NCBI GenBank assembly: GCA_016256075.1
Contig: SDVU01000042.1
Span: forward strand, 1 to 25,377
Direction of reading: 5' to 3'
Origin: Dictyocoela muelleri
Taxonomy: Eukaryota > Microsporidia
Length of the DNA: 25,377 nt
Of the stretch, positions 1 through 12,099 are shown piece by piece; the stretch's first letter is position 1, and each line of letters begins with the position of its first letter. The notes under the pieces are model-generated. The model did no database searches and was not told where the DNA came from. It worked only from the letters and a program-made list of their open reading frames with translations. The position numbers and the translations under genes are program-made.

Positions 1-1559
1 GTTTCTATTGATATTTCCTTTATTTATTAAATTTTAGTATATCTTTATTATATAAAATATCTCTATTTATAGTTTATGTGTTTTTATAAATTTTGTATGT
101 CTTTACTTTAATCGTTGAAATATCTCAAATACATTTTGATAAATTAATATTTATGTAGACGCATAACTTGTTTTTTTATTTTTTATAAAAAACAAAGTAT
201 AAGTTCTATCAAATTTATTACAATAAATTCCCTAAAGTCTATTTATGTTCAAACATCTTCAGCTTATCGACATCTAGAAATTTTTTTTTTATGTGTAAAA
301 AAAATAAATGAATGTACTGTTTTATTAGAACTGAAAATATTCGTCGAAACAAAAAAAATGTATTTTACAAATATAAAAAATTTAACACTAATCTAAACGA
401 TTTAAAACCCTGACCATCTATTCTAAATCTTATAATTTAAAGTAATACATTTCCTGGATTTTTTTCAACCATTTCACCATGTTCATTCTGTAAACTCTAA
501 AACAAAAAACTCATTCATGTAAAAATATATTATAAAAATTTATTTTTTTTTGTATTCTAAAATTTACGTAATTATTAAATTTAAAATAAGTGTTAAAATA
601 CACAAAAAAAAATTTATACCTAATTTCTTTATTGGGTCGCTATAAATAATTAATGTCATCAAAAAATATCAACTTTTTAATTCTTTAATTCTTTAAAAAA
701 ACAACAATTATATTGATATTTCTTCATTCTTTTAATAAATTCAGAAAATGAATTAAAAAATATGAAGATTAATTAAACCTAAAAATATAAATTATTAAAA
801 ATAAAATTAAAAATAGTTTTTTATTAAAAACATACATTTTGTTTTTAACCAATTCAAATTCAAACTTTTTTTTACTATAAATATCTCCCAGTTGCATGTC
901 ATTTCTTTATTTTACACTTTCGCATTTAATTTCAATTTCTTCAAATTTATCTAATGATATAAAGATGTATAAATGTATGCTAACATTAGTTTAACTCTTT
1001 TCTTCTACGAGAGTATCAATTTTTTATTATATTCTTTTTAACTAAATTAAAATACAAATATTTTTATTAATAAAATACTTCAATATAATCATTTATTTTT
1101 ATTTTTATATCGGTGCTTCTCCTTACAATAACCTAGTGTTAATCATTATTTTTATACTATTAATTTATATCACCACCTACAAAAATTTATTTTCGAAATT
1201 GATATAATTTATGTTTACTCTTCGCATATATCATTCATTAATACAATATTCAACATTAGATTAATCATAGTAAAAAACATGGTACTATTTAATTGTTAAT
1301 GTCGCTCAGCATTAAATTATTATTGAATCTATTATTAGTGGTTCCTTTGATGCCAATTTATCATTATATATTTCTTTGATTCGGCATTCTTATTTTGGGT
1401 CTTTTAATTATTCAATTATTAAAATTTTATAACTATATCGTTTCATTATTTATTTGTATTCATTTCAACTAATGTATTTTCTTTTTTTATCAAATAGAAT
1501 AGTTTTAGATCAAATAATTAGTTATATTAACAAATAATATACGTTACTACTTATATTAA
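1..1559. other. AT-rich non-coding DNA
   Basis: The stretch is dominated by runs of A and T, with stops in every frame. I see no protein motif, tRNA-like cloverleaf, clear tandem repeat or mobile element ends. Many short A/T homopolymers suggest intergenic or heterochromatic DNA. Confidence 0.7.
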
Positions 1560-2720
1560 TTATTCGAATAGACATTTATTCAAACATTCATTTATTTAAA
1601 AATTTATTAAATCAATTATTTGCTTATCCATAACACTTTCTATCAATCTATCATGTCATCATGTAAACATATATTCGATCATCTATGCATCTCGTCATTC
1701 AACGAATCCACCCGAAAATAAACTAATCACCCGTCAATCATTAATTTGTCATTTCGTCAATTATTCTTTAACAAACCAGCCGAATAAATTCTCAAATCAG
1801 TTATCTATACATTTGTAAAATCTTTTAATCATCTTAACCGTTTAATCATAAAAATATTAAATAAACCACTAAACATTATTTATTTCATTCATTCGTCTAA
1901 CAGTCCAATTACTTAATAAAACAATCATTCATTAATAATACTTTCATTTTTTTTAGTCATTCATTATTCATCAAACTTTAAATCATTCATTCATCTAATC
2001 GTTTAATCATTTATCTATCCTATCAGCCAAACAACCTTGCAATCGTATAATCATTGTTGCATTCATTTATTTATTAATCCAATCATTTAACCATTCATTC
2101 ATCCAATCCTACATGCATCAAATCATCTAATCGTTTGATCATTCATTCATTCAAATATCAAACATTCCCCAATCATTCATCCAATCAATATTCCATCATT
2201 TAATTATTTATTCATTCATTCATCCAATCAATTAATCTATTAATCAATCAAGCATTCATTCCGCTAATAATTTACTCTCACATTCAATTAATCATCATTT
2301 CATCAAACCATTCAATCATTCATTCAATTATTCATTTAATTATCCAATAATTTATTTATCTAATCATTTATTTAATCATTCATCCAATCATTCAATCATT
2401 CAACCATCATTCATTGAATCAACCATTCATTTAATTATCAAATTATTTAATTATCTAATCATTCATTAAATCATTCATCCAAGCATTCATCGAATATGTT
2501 AATCATTCATCACAACATTCATCCAATCATTATCAAATAATTCTTCCAATCATTCACCAATCATTCATCCAATCATTCATCCCATCATCCATCTAATTAT
2601 TCATCTAATTATTCATCTAATTATTTATCTAATTATTCATCTAATCATTCATGCATCATTCATCTAATCATTACATCATACATCCAATCATGCATTCAGT
2701 CATTTGTTCAATATCAATTA
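1560..2720. repeat. Degenerate YCAW tetranucleotide satellite
   Basis: For about 1.1 kb the plus strand reads as a loose string of four-base words of the form TCAT, TCAA, CCAT or CCAA (YCAW), for example TCATTCATCCAATCATTCAA. The array is clearest from about 1960 to 2700 and fades to the left. The phase slips often and T-rich interruptions occur, so this is an old, diverged simple-sequence array, not a fresh microsatellite. An open frame inside it (2651-2839) is a by-product of the repeat. The function is unknown; a subtelomeric or heterochromatic satellite is possible, but no telomere repeat is seen. Confidence 0.8.
2591..2650. repeat. 12-bp tandem repeat, five units
   Basis: Five consecutive units of ATCTAATTATTC fill this span. 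Units 1, 2 and 4 are identical, and units 3 and 5 differ by one base each. It is a recently homogenised higher-order unit (three tetranucleotides) inside the older YCAW satellite. Confidence 0.9.
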
Positions 2721-5700
2721 ATTTTATAATGATCATTATTCATTTATTTAATTTTGTTCAGTCTTATTTTTTTTGTCAGTCCGAAATATCTATTTTATAT
2801 CTTTCTATTATGACATGTTCATTCCCTGGCATAAAGTAACTATGTTTTTTTTACTAATAATCACCAATTGATAAAAAAATTTTTGTTCCTAGTAAACTAA
2901 CATGTTTCTTTATGTCTGGGATGGGGGGTTTAAAATTTTTTTTTTTTAAATTTATTTTGATTAAATATTTTGATTTGATTTTTTTATTAATTATGAGATT
3001 TTTTTATTATTTATTTGTATAATAGAAAATTTATGTAAAATTAATTATTATATGTATATTTGTATTATTAATTATATTATTAGGCACTATATAGGAATTC
3101 AATTTTATTTATATTTAAAATACATTATAAATCATACATCTTTTATAAATATATTATTTTCATAGTCATAATAAATATAAATTATAATATTTTATTAATA
3201 TATATATATGTGAACGAAAATTCTATAAGATAAAATTTTAATAAAGATAATATCGCTTTATGTATACGTAATGTCGTTTTCTTATATAATATTAAAATAG
3301 CTAAATGTTTTTTTTTATAATCTATATGTATATTATTACACTTTTTTGGTGAAAAATTAAAATTTCATCTATTATAAAAATATTATATGCGATAAGTGTT
3401 CGTATATAATGAGTATATATATTATTCAAACACCTTATAAAACACGTTTAATTATACTTATATATAAAATAATAACTGCAAGGCTTAATATATAGTATTT
3501 AAAATACCATATTTGATATTTGAAGTATATCTTTTTGAAGTTTTTTTTATATCCGTGTAATAAATGTTACAAAATATAGATTTAACTTTAGACCAAAATT
3601 ATTGAACACTTAAAAACAAGAGTAAAACCCTGAAAACTTATTAACATTCCTCTTTCCTAGTTTATTTTTTTACTTTAAATTTGACAAAAAGGGGTTTTTC
3701 TAAATCTTAAAGACTAAAATTTCTTTGCTTATTACTATGACCTTTCGGGAAATTTATGTAATTTGAAGATCGTTTGTCCTTAATATTGTTTAATAAATAT
3801 AGAGTGTACATATATATATAATATAATCGCGTCATGTGTATTTAAACTTTGTATATCTATTATTCCGGTAAGATCTAAAATAGTGTACACCTATATTCAA
3901 AAGTCATAAAATCTGTTCGTTCTATTTTATTATTTTTGTGTTACGGCATCGCTTTTCTATATGTGACCGTGTTATGTGCTCTAATAGTGATTAGAGCCTG
4001 TTAGTTTTAACCAAAGTGTAACATAACTTTGTGAAGTGCTGCGGTGGAAATAATTATCCTTTTTATTAAAAAATTATTATATAGTCTGAAGAATCTCCTA
4101 AATGATTAGAAAATTCTGAAAATAAAAGAATATTATATTTTCTTTTATATCATTTATAAATATTTTATGTTTATACTTTTGCATTAATTAAATTTGTTTA
4201 AATACTGTTTTTTTTCCTTTTTTAATCCGGAAACGACTTATTTTTTTTTTTACACTGTGTAGTACTACATGTTATATTTGTTAGATATAGAACATTTTGA
4301 TATAAGTAATATTATTTAAAGATGAAGTTTATTATAAGGATGTCGAAAAAAAATAAACTAATGGGATCGCGATATAACTAATAATACTATATATAATAGT
4401 CTTATAATTGTATGTTCTCCTTCATAATTGTTCCTAACTAACCCTAAAAACCAAAAAAAAACACATTGGGAATTAAAAAAAGCGTATTATCTCATAGATA
4501 TTTTTGCTATATATTTACATTGAAATTAAATTTTATTGTTAAAAATAGTATATTTTTAGCCTTTATAAATTGTATGGGCATACAACTAACACCTATTTCA
4601 GATGTTCTGGTACAGTACATGTATATATTTTTTTATAGAGGAACTAAATTAATTTAAACCACTATTTTATTCTACTGAATTTTTCTTATATTAAAACAGT
4701 TTTTATCTTTTAAAACAAGCAAAAAAAATTCTCATTAATAAATCAAAAGATTTATCATGATGCCTGTGAAGATAATTCGAAATTTAAAGATAACGAAACT
4801 ACGGTTCAGTTCTAAATATGATTTAGACTATAATTGTTAGGTTGCTTTAGTATGACTCTTCTAGTATCTAGTAGATTGTCTTGAAATCGGAACGCTCTAG
4901 TAGGATAAATTAATTAATGTATCTCCTATTAGTATTTTAAATATAATACACAATAATTCGGGAGAATATAGAGATATTTCGAGAGTAATCTAATTTTTTT
5001 GCGTTGTATGTATTTCGCTGAAAGAATGTATGTGAGGAAAAAAAATTGCGTCTTCTGTTTAACGGAGAAAAATATTTATTATACCATTAATTATTGTTAA
5101 AAGTCGCTTTTATAACAAGTGTAAATGTATTAGATATATTCAAAATGTAACAAGGTCATGCTTATTATTTCTTGTATGTATCGGGAAAGTTAATATATAT
5201 GTCTTTTATTCGCATATATGTATGCACGGCATAATACCTTATCGATCGAAATTTTAGTTATAATAATTCTAAAAAAATTATAAATATTACGTTTACTCCG
5301 AATGCAATTGGGCTATGCATATAATGTTATAAATTAGAATAAAAATATTGGAATTGATATAAGCCCCGATAGCTTATTTTAACATTATTATATCTTGATT
5401 TACGATTTCAGTTTTAAGTCTATATTTTTTTAAATAAAAAACACGCGAATATGCAATTTCGAATAAATTGGAGTATAATTTATAGACCTCGCGTATTAAT
5501 ATTAGTTACTGTATGTAGTAATTTTTTATTTAAAATGCATAAATTACATTTTATGTAGAATATACACCTAATTAGAAATATGGAAAAAAATATTAGATTT
5601 TTACGGAGTATTTATCCAAAAAAAATAAAATATACGGCTGTTATTTACTTGCCAAGGGTTTCTGTGAGCATTTCATAGAATTTGCTTTGGAAACTCTAAA

Positions 5701-8083
5701 TATGCTAAATTCAGTAATTAAAGATAAAAAAACAATAAATACGTTAAATCGAGTTTGTTTCGTTCGCCTGGGATAAAAATACGTCCTTAAGTGTCCCTAT
5801 TAAGCTTTTTATACTAAAAAAACACAACAGGCGTTATAATAAAGTCTAAAAAGATATTTTGTATTTTTTTATATGATCTTGTCTTAATTATCCGGTATTA
5901 TATACTAAATTAAGTTTTTCATAACATTTACTAAATATAAAAAAACTTACGATACCAAATATGGAGGAACACTAGAATTCCTGTAATTCTTAGAAGAAAA
6001 GCGAAATATCGTCTTTTTTTCTCTATTGATGTTTTTGAAAAACCTACAAAGAATTATTAAAATGAAAATTTTATATATAATTATCTTACACAAGTAACGT
6101 ATATATTTTATAAATTATTATAACGGATATTTCGTTTTAATGGTATTTTTGAATTGATCTAATGAGTTAATTCAGAAAACATAGATATTTAGAAAGATTC
6201 GTTTAGTAAAGATCCTATTTTTTTATATAAGATATATAACAAAAAACTTTGAATGCTCATTATTATGTTGAAAAAATATCGTATATATTGTAAATGGTAA
6301 AATCTAATGAATCTACCTTTCGAATTTTATATAACATTACTACCATAAAATTTTTACACGTACCACGGAATATCATTTCCATTTGCTATTATGGTTCGAT
6401 AAATCTAATACATAATATTATTATTTATTATGTTACTAATGAATATGATATTATAATTTGGTGGTATTATATACTTATATACGTATTTATTTAGAAATGT
6501 CGAAATACACGCATATTTTTAATAATATTTTTTTTTATAAATATAATAATTGATTAGTAATGATAAAGATAAATTTTTATTTTGATAATCGGAAAATTTG
6601 ATTTGTATCGTCATAAGTATTACATTTATTACTACTACTAAAAAGTGCTTTTAAAAATAGTTTTTTCTATATCTAAATATTGTTATATATAGTACTGAAA
6701 TTTACTAGTACATTTTTAAAAGATACTTTTATGAGTAGTGATTAATATCTATAGAAAACATTTGTTCACCTATTTTTTATTTCTAATAATCGATATTTGT
6801 GCAAAAAGAGCTTATTATGGATAGATTAAACAACCCTAGTCAACAAGTAAAACCTTTTTTTATAAACATTAATCTACATCCGGATTATATAACCGTTATA
6901 GTTTTAATAATCTTAATTCTCTAAATATTCTTCTCTATGAACAAAAATTGTTATAGATTACTAGGAAATTTCCTCTTAAACTTTTTGAATAAATTTATTA
7001 TTAATAATACTAAAACTTAAAATTAACTATTCTATCTGTTCAGCAACCATACCTAAACTAGAATTTTTAATAAAATTCTATTTGTTCTGGCAGTATCCTC
7101 TATTTTTTTATTTCTTTTTGATAGTTTTATTGTAGCTAATTTTATAAATAAATTTATTCTAATTGTTTTAGAAAGATGAATTGAGTTAGGTCGGAATTTT
7201 TTTATTTATAGTCTACTAAATAATAATATTAACATTCTAAAAAATTCCGGAAAATAACATTTATAGTAATAGTATCTTTATTTTATATGTTCTTTAAACT
7301 CTCAAATTATTTATGCTATACTTAATTTTCTTTTTGCGTAACAAACTAAATAAAACCGTCAATCAAATAAAGATGTCGAATAGATGTTAAAAAGGTTACT
7401 CATAAACAATGTTATCATAATTTTTGTATTTTATATATAGATATCGAAATAAGTAAAAGAACTTTTTATTATATTTTTTAAACATTTAGGAAAAATACAA
7501 TTATGAAAATAATAAATAAAATTTAAAAAATAAATTTAAAAAAAGCGGGTGTAATTTAAAATATATTGCAAAAAATATAATTAATAACTGATATTTTTAT
7601 GTATATAAAAAAGATGTATCTAATATTCACTATCCTTTTTTATACCTTTTTCTTTTCATAAGAAAACTTCTCATATTTTTAAATGAAGTTTACAAAAATT
7701 TATAATTTATACTGTTTTTTATTTTTTACATGTAATAAGATAATGACAGAGTTTTTTGAATCAAAAATATAAATTTTTTCAATTAGATGAGTTTTATTAG
7801 GTTTGGTGGGATTAAGTATTATAAGAAATATCAGAAATAAAACAAACGAAATAAAATACTGTTATGAAAAAATTTTTTAAACAATATTTCTATAATTGAA
7901 AGTTAAGTTTTTGATGATAATATAATTAGGAATGTAAATTACGAAAAATTGAGAATTAATTTTACTATATATTTATATTTTTAAGATTTTTATCTTTATA
8001 TATTAAGGTTAGGTTTATTTTATCTTATACAATGATAAAATAAATTAAGTTTACAATGAAAATTTAAGCTATATTTATTCATG
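2721..8083. other. AT-rich intergenic region without recognisable genes
   Basis: About 5.4 kb with very low GC, frequent A/T runs and stops in all frames. The few open frames (4466-4657 and 6294-6494, 63 and 66 codons) are rich in I, F, Y, N and K, show no motif, and are what such composition gives by chance. A G-run (GGGATGGGGGG, about 2929-2939) followed by a T tract stands out in composition. No tRNA, rRNA, transposon termini or satellite were recognised. Confidence 0.6.
3971..4027. other. Possible branched stem-loop
   Basis: An outer 7-bp stem (GTTATGT at 3971-3977 with ACATAAC at 4021-4027) encloses a perfect 8-bp hairpin with a four-base loop (GCTCTAAT-AGTG-ATTAGAGC, 3978-3997) and a small 4-bp hairpin (GTTA-GTTT-TAAC, 4000-4011). 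Together they could form a three-way junction. It is not a tRNA and has no B-box-like sequence. Chance hairpins are common in AT-rich DNA, so a functional RNA is only a possibility. Confidence 0.25.
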
Positions 8084-8314
8084 TGTTTTATACACACACC
8101 GTCTAAATGTATCTGGCTTTCCAGAATTAAAAAATCACAAAGCTAAAATGCAAAGGTCATGTTCGGAGAAAATGATAAAAACTGGGGATTGTAGCATAAT
8201 GAAAAACTAATGTAAATTGATGTAAAAAACGATAAGTTCAAATGGGTTGCCAAAACCATACATAATGAATAAAAATCTCGTATAAACTACTTGTTACACT
8301 TACATTACTGACAA
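8084..8314 (+). repeat. 5' LTR-like direct repeat
   Basis: This stretch matches 18165-18394 with small gaps. The strongest shared blocks are TGGCTTTCC versus TGGCTTTCC near the start, TCATGTTCGGAGAA in both copies (from 8158 and 18238), a following GATNNAAACTGGG, and a CTAC..GTTAC tail. It begins TGTT, as many LTRs do. The exact right end is uncertain, because the copies drift apart after ACATTACTG / ACATTATTG. Confidence 0.65.
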
Positions 8315-8319
8315 TCTTC

Positions 8320-9330
8320 ATGAGACGGCTTATGAACTCATATCCGCAATTTCTAGAAGAGTTAGAAGCTGAGGAACAATACATAATCCACATCGGTAGT
8401 TAAAAGACAAGGTTAGGCAAGTGACATTGGAATACATCTCACACATGACAGGATTAAAAATAAAACACCATATCAGGGTACTCGGATTGTGTGAACAACA
8501 AGGCGTTTGTAACTATTGTACCATAATTATACATACGGCAAGTTTTGCAATTATGACAAAGATGATTTAGCAGAAGATCTATCACAAAAGTTTAGACTCC
8601 GCATGCAATATGAGATTCCGTCAAACCGATTACTAATGATTTTTCAGGAAAGAATGCATGATACTACTATGCACTACCTTTTAATACCCTGAACGACTAA
8701 CTCTCATCAAACACGATGAATTTATAACAGTAAAATTTACTACAAGAGAATACAAATTCTAAAGCTGGAAATTAAACTATGAATAGTCGGAGCCAAGAAA
8801 TGAATCAGATTAAGACCTAAAGTTTTTTTATATCGGTCTCAACGAAAAATTTCACGAAATGTAGGTATCTGAAATGACAAGCGCTGATGAAATATCTCAG
8901 TCAATATCCCGTTTTAATATATTCTTATAAAAAAGCTAGGATGTAAATACTCATTCTTCGTGATATCATGACCCGAATAAACAAAGAGGAATAGTACAAC
9001 TACAGAAAACATCTAGATCGTCAACAAAAAAAGCTTTGATGTAATACTGCAAATACCCCAAAAAAGATTAAAAGTAACAATGCAAACGAAAACATCTCAT
9101 TAGGGAAGATAAAAAAAGATAAATTCGGCAAAAAGATACAAAAACTTGTCACAATGCTTGCGCGGTAAAATAAATTTGCAACGGAGTGAACAAAGAACAT
9201 CAGAACAATATTTCAATTACCTATAGGATTTTTGAAACTAGTGTGAACGACATTGTATACAGGTTAGCTGAACATAATTATAACCTCTTATCTCAGAAGT
9301 ACATTTAATTTAAAAAATTTGAAAACGTAA
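8320..9330 (+). pseudogene. Ty3/gypsy gag-like remnant
   Basis: Directly after the left repeat comes sequence with coding flavour but broken frames. Near 8827 a short piece reads FYIGLNEKFHEM, resembling the F..GL element of retrotransposon capsid domains. Cysteine-rich traces near 9030-9060, close to the expected gag-pol junction, could be a nucleocapsid zinc knuckle. A protease would be expected at about 9.2-9.6 kb, but I cannot identify it with confidence. The identification rests on position upstream of the reverse transcriptase more than on sequence. Confidence 0.45.
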
Positions 9331-9779
9331 AACATTCGAACAGCCGAATTGGTATAGGTTGCGTTAATAATACCTAACTATAAAATGTATTGCATTCTTG
9401 CTGCTGATAAAGCCATATATACGGAGATACATTCTACGTTTATCATATATAGAAATAATATAATTATATTAGAAATACCTTTTTTTAGAATAAAATCAAG
9501 CGTTTTCTTTAAAATAACAGCATATCTCTCGATGGGAAAATATATAATCTCGAAAGGAAAAAAAACAGCGAACATTTTATTGAAAATCCAATATCAATTA
9601 AAACTGTAATTTTTAACAAATCAGTAATTAAACAAAGGTTTATGATTTGTAAAAAGAGGAAAACAAACTTATCCTGAAAACAGACAATACGACATATTAT
9701 AACGCTTCTTAAAACTAAAATATTGTTCGCATGTTTAGAGAACAACAAAAAAAAACCTTCATTACAGCCTGTTTGCTAA

Positions 9780-10260
9780 AGGATTCATAATGCTATTTGA
9801 AGGACTTAGAAAGACACGGATTTATCAATATGGTGATCATCGAACTTTTATCAAAAGCATTTGTAAAACGTAAGAAAAATAATAAAATAAGATACTGATT
9901 GATTATCGCGAACTAAATAAATCTACCATAAAAAAGGAAATCGCATACTTCAGTCTCACATACCTACTAGATCTTAAATATTATTGTTTTTTTACAGATC
10001 GACCTTAATTACAAGTATTTTATAAATATTCATTATGAAGTGTTAGGTTATGAAAAATGTTTTAGTTTTATACCACTCGTATGTTTATTTAAGCCTCCTT
10101 TTGGGCTAAATGATGCGCGAAAGACATTTAAATATGCGATGTAAGAGATTGTCATTGATATTGATTCAGCCAAAATATATCGTGACATCATACTATTAAT
10201 CTGGAAAAAAATCCGAAGGATAATTACCGGTGCCTTTCATAGTTTTTTTATCTAATGAAA
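9780..10260 (+). pseudogene. Ty3/gypsy reverse transcriptase remnant
   Basis: Several blocks diagnostic of Ty3/gypsy reverse transcriptases lie in the right order. DYRELNKST at 9901-9927 is the fingers motif that follows the KK..R segment. PPFGLNDARKTF at about 10094-10129 is the family's PFGL.NAP.TFQ block. A segment at about 10150-10200 occupies the place of the catalytic box. Spacing between blocks is close to normal. The region is broken many times. Ty1/copia and LINE enzymes lack the PFGL..A..TF signature, so assignment to Ty3/gypsy is good. Confidence 0.85.
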
Positions 10261-10559
10261 GCACATGTGAGGTCAGTCAACTTTGAAAAGTCTAACATCG
10301 CCTTAAAAAAAAAATATAACATGTTGTTCATTATAAATAAAAATAGAATATCTGTAATGTAAAAAAAATCCAAACCAAAAATGGATAACTTTGAACAAAA
10401 AATATATAGGAAAATTGAATGGATTTCTCAACCGATTTCGATAATTTGTGCCTTATAAATCGCTAACACTTTCGAAATTATATGATAAACTAAAAAAAAA
10501 GATAATTACTAAAAAAGACGACTAAATAATAACATAAATCTTATTGTAAATCAAAAGGA

Positions 10560-11100
10560 CAAAATGTTTTCTCGCACTCCGACTTTTCAATGCTTCTAAA
10601 CTTATAATGCGCCACTTTAGATCGGGGATTGGTAGATATGTTAACACAAGAAAACAAAATCATTAGCATTGATTGTATGAAGTTCTCAAGACCTTTAAAA
10701 AAAATCTACGAGAAAGAAGCACTTTCAATTCTTTTATCACTACTGCTTTTTAAACCTATTATTTACAACACTAAAATTATTATTTAAACGGCTAATAATA
10801 AGTATATCTATACAGGAGATTTAAGCGATAGCGTGACGAAAGGGAAGATGTTTATTGGAAGTTTAACTTTAAAATAAGATATATCTTATGACATGATAAT
10901 TTCGAAGCTGACCTAATACAGGACTGCTCGTGCTAAATTTAATAGAAAAATAATGTACCAAAGATAAAAACGAAAATACAGATGACATACTTGTATACAT
11001 TTTACAAAAAAAAATACTGCAAATTTCTATTTTCAAAACCGCTATTGATATTCTGTGAGGCTTGCACACCCAAATTGTCCATCTTGTTTTTATACACATT
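10560..11100 (+). pseudogene. Ty3/gypsy RNase H and downstream pol remnant
   Basis: About 450 bp after the reverse transcriptase core, a short piece near 10707 reads YEKEALSI, matching the (Y/S).KE.LAI block of the RNase H domain that follows RT in Ty3/gypsy pol. Further right, near 11070, a C..C pair in a short open stretch might belong to the integrase zinc-binding region, but this is weak. The segment ends before the GC-richer LINE block. It is decayed like the rest of the element. Confidence 0.55.
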
Positions 11101-11244
11101 CTCAAAATCAATAGCAAAAAAACTGATTTCCGAATGAAAGATCAAATGAAAACAGGTTGTAAAAAAATTAAAAGCCCATTAAAAATGTCTCTCATGCCCC
11201 CTCCACGAAAACGCGTCTGAAAGCATGGTTGAAAAAGTTAAGTC

Positions 11245-11281
11245 GTCGTAGAGAGAGATAATCAATTCACCACTCTACGAC
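11245..11281. other. 9-bp perfect inverted repeat
   Basis: GTCGTAGAG at 11245-11253 pairs perfectly with CTCTACGAC at 11273-11281 across a 19-base loop. It sits near the join between the Ty3-like and LINE-like blocks. It may be chance. Confidence 0.35.
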
Positions 11282-12099
11282 AACAGTAATACTACGTATA
11301 GGCAAAAGTGACGATCCACTGCACATTCTATCAAATAAAAAATTAATCGATTCGTTTTTGTTGAAAACTTATTTTACATCAAAATAAATGATTTTAAATA
11401 TGATTATTTCAATGCGTAACAATAGAGTGGCGCATAGGCAAAAGTTTTCAGTAAAATACAAATGAAAATGCCAGTAATGAATATCAGAAGGAGTTCCGGA
11501 ATGAATATAAAAGGTCGAACAAAGAATTCCGCCTACGTGATCATATACCTCAAATGTAATAACCATCCAGATTCCTGTCTAAATAAAGCATATAATGAAT
11601 ATGAATGACTGTGTGTGTGATAGTAAGTCGCCTGTCTCTATTTCGTTTCCGCAATAGATATAAATTTTGTGAGGTCGCGGATAGTAATGTCGTATCTGGG
11701 CTGTTTTCGTGAAGATAAGATTTATGACCATTTCAGGCGATAAGAACTATAACGCGTAAACATGTGCACCTACCGGTTTACGTTAACAGTATGTCACGCG
11801 AGTGAATAGTCTTTTATCCTACAAAGATCTAAGCGCGGAAAGCAAAGGAGATTCACCCCATAAACAGTGATAAATCTTCGTGCGAAAAGTACAAGGGCTT
11901 AAAAGAGACGCTACGGATGCAGACGTCGCTAAGTCCTGAGTAAATATGAGAAGGTAAATGTACGTAAATCACGAAGATATGAGCACGGGCGCGTCAAAAG
12001 TTGTGGAATGTTGGGTCGCTAACTGCGTCGAGTCGAGGTCCCCGAGTACGTAAACCTTGAATTCGACAAGTTCGTAGCTTGTGTTGTGTTCCCTTAACA

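Noticed and set aside
1-1559. Telomere repeat at the left edge
   Set aside because: No TTAGGG-, TTAGG- or similar G-rich tandem repeat is present.
1560-2720. CRISPR-like or spaced-repeat array
   Set aside because: Units are four bases long and contiguous, without spacers; the window is eukaryotic.
2651-2839. 62-codon open frame starting in the satellite
   Set aside because: Its first half is a translation of the YCAW repeat and it carries no motif.
4466-6494. Small open frames at 4466-4657 and 6294-6494
   Set aside because: They are of the length and composition expected by chance in AT-rich DNA, with no motif and no supporting context.
9378-9748. Overlapping short open frames on both strands within the Ty3/gypsy fossil
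   Set aside because: They are chance gaps between stops. A protease would be expected nearby, but no convincing active-site motif was seen.
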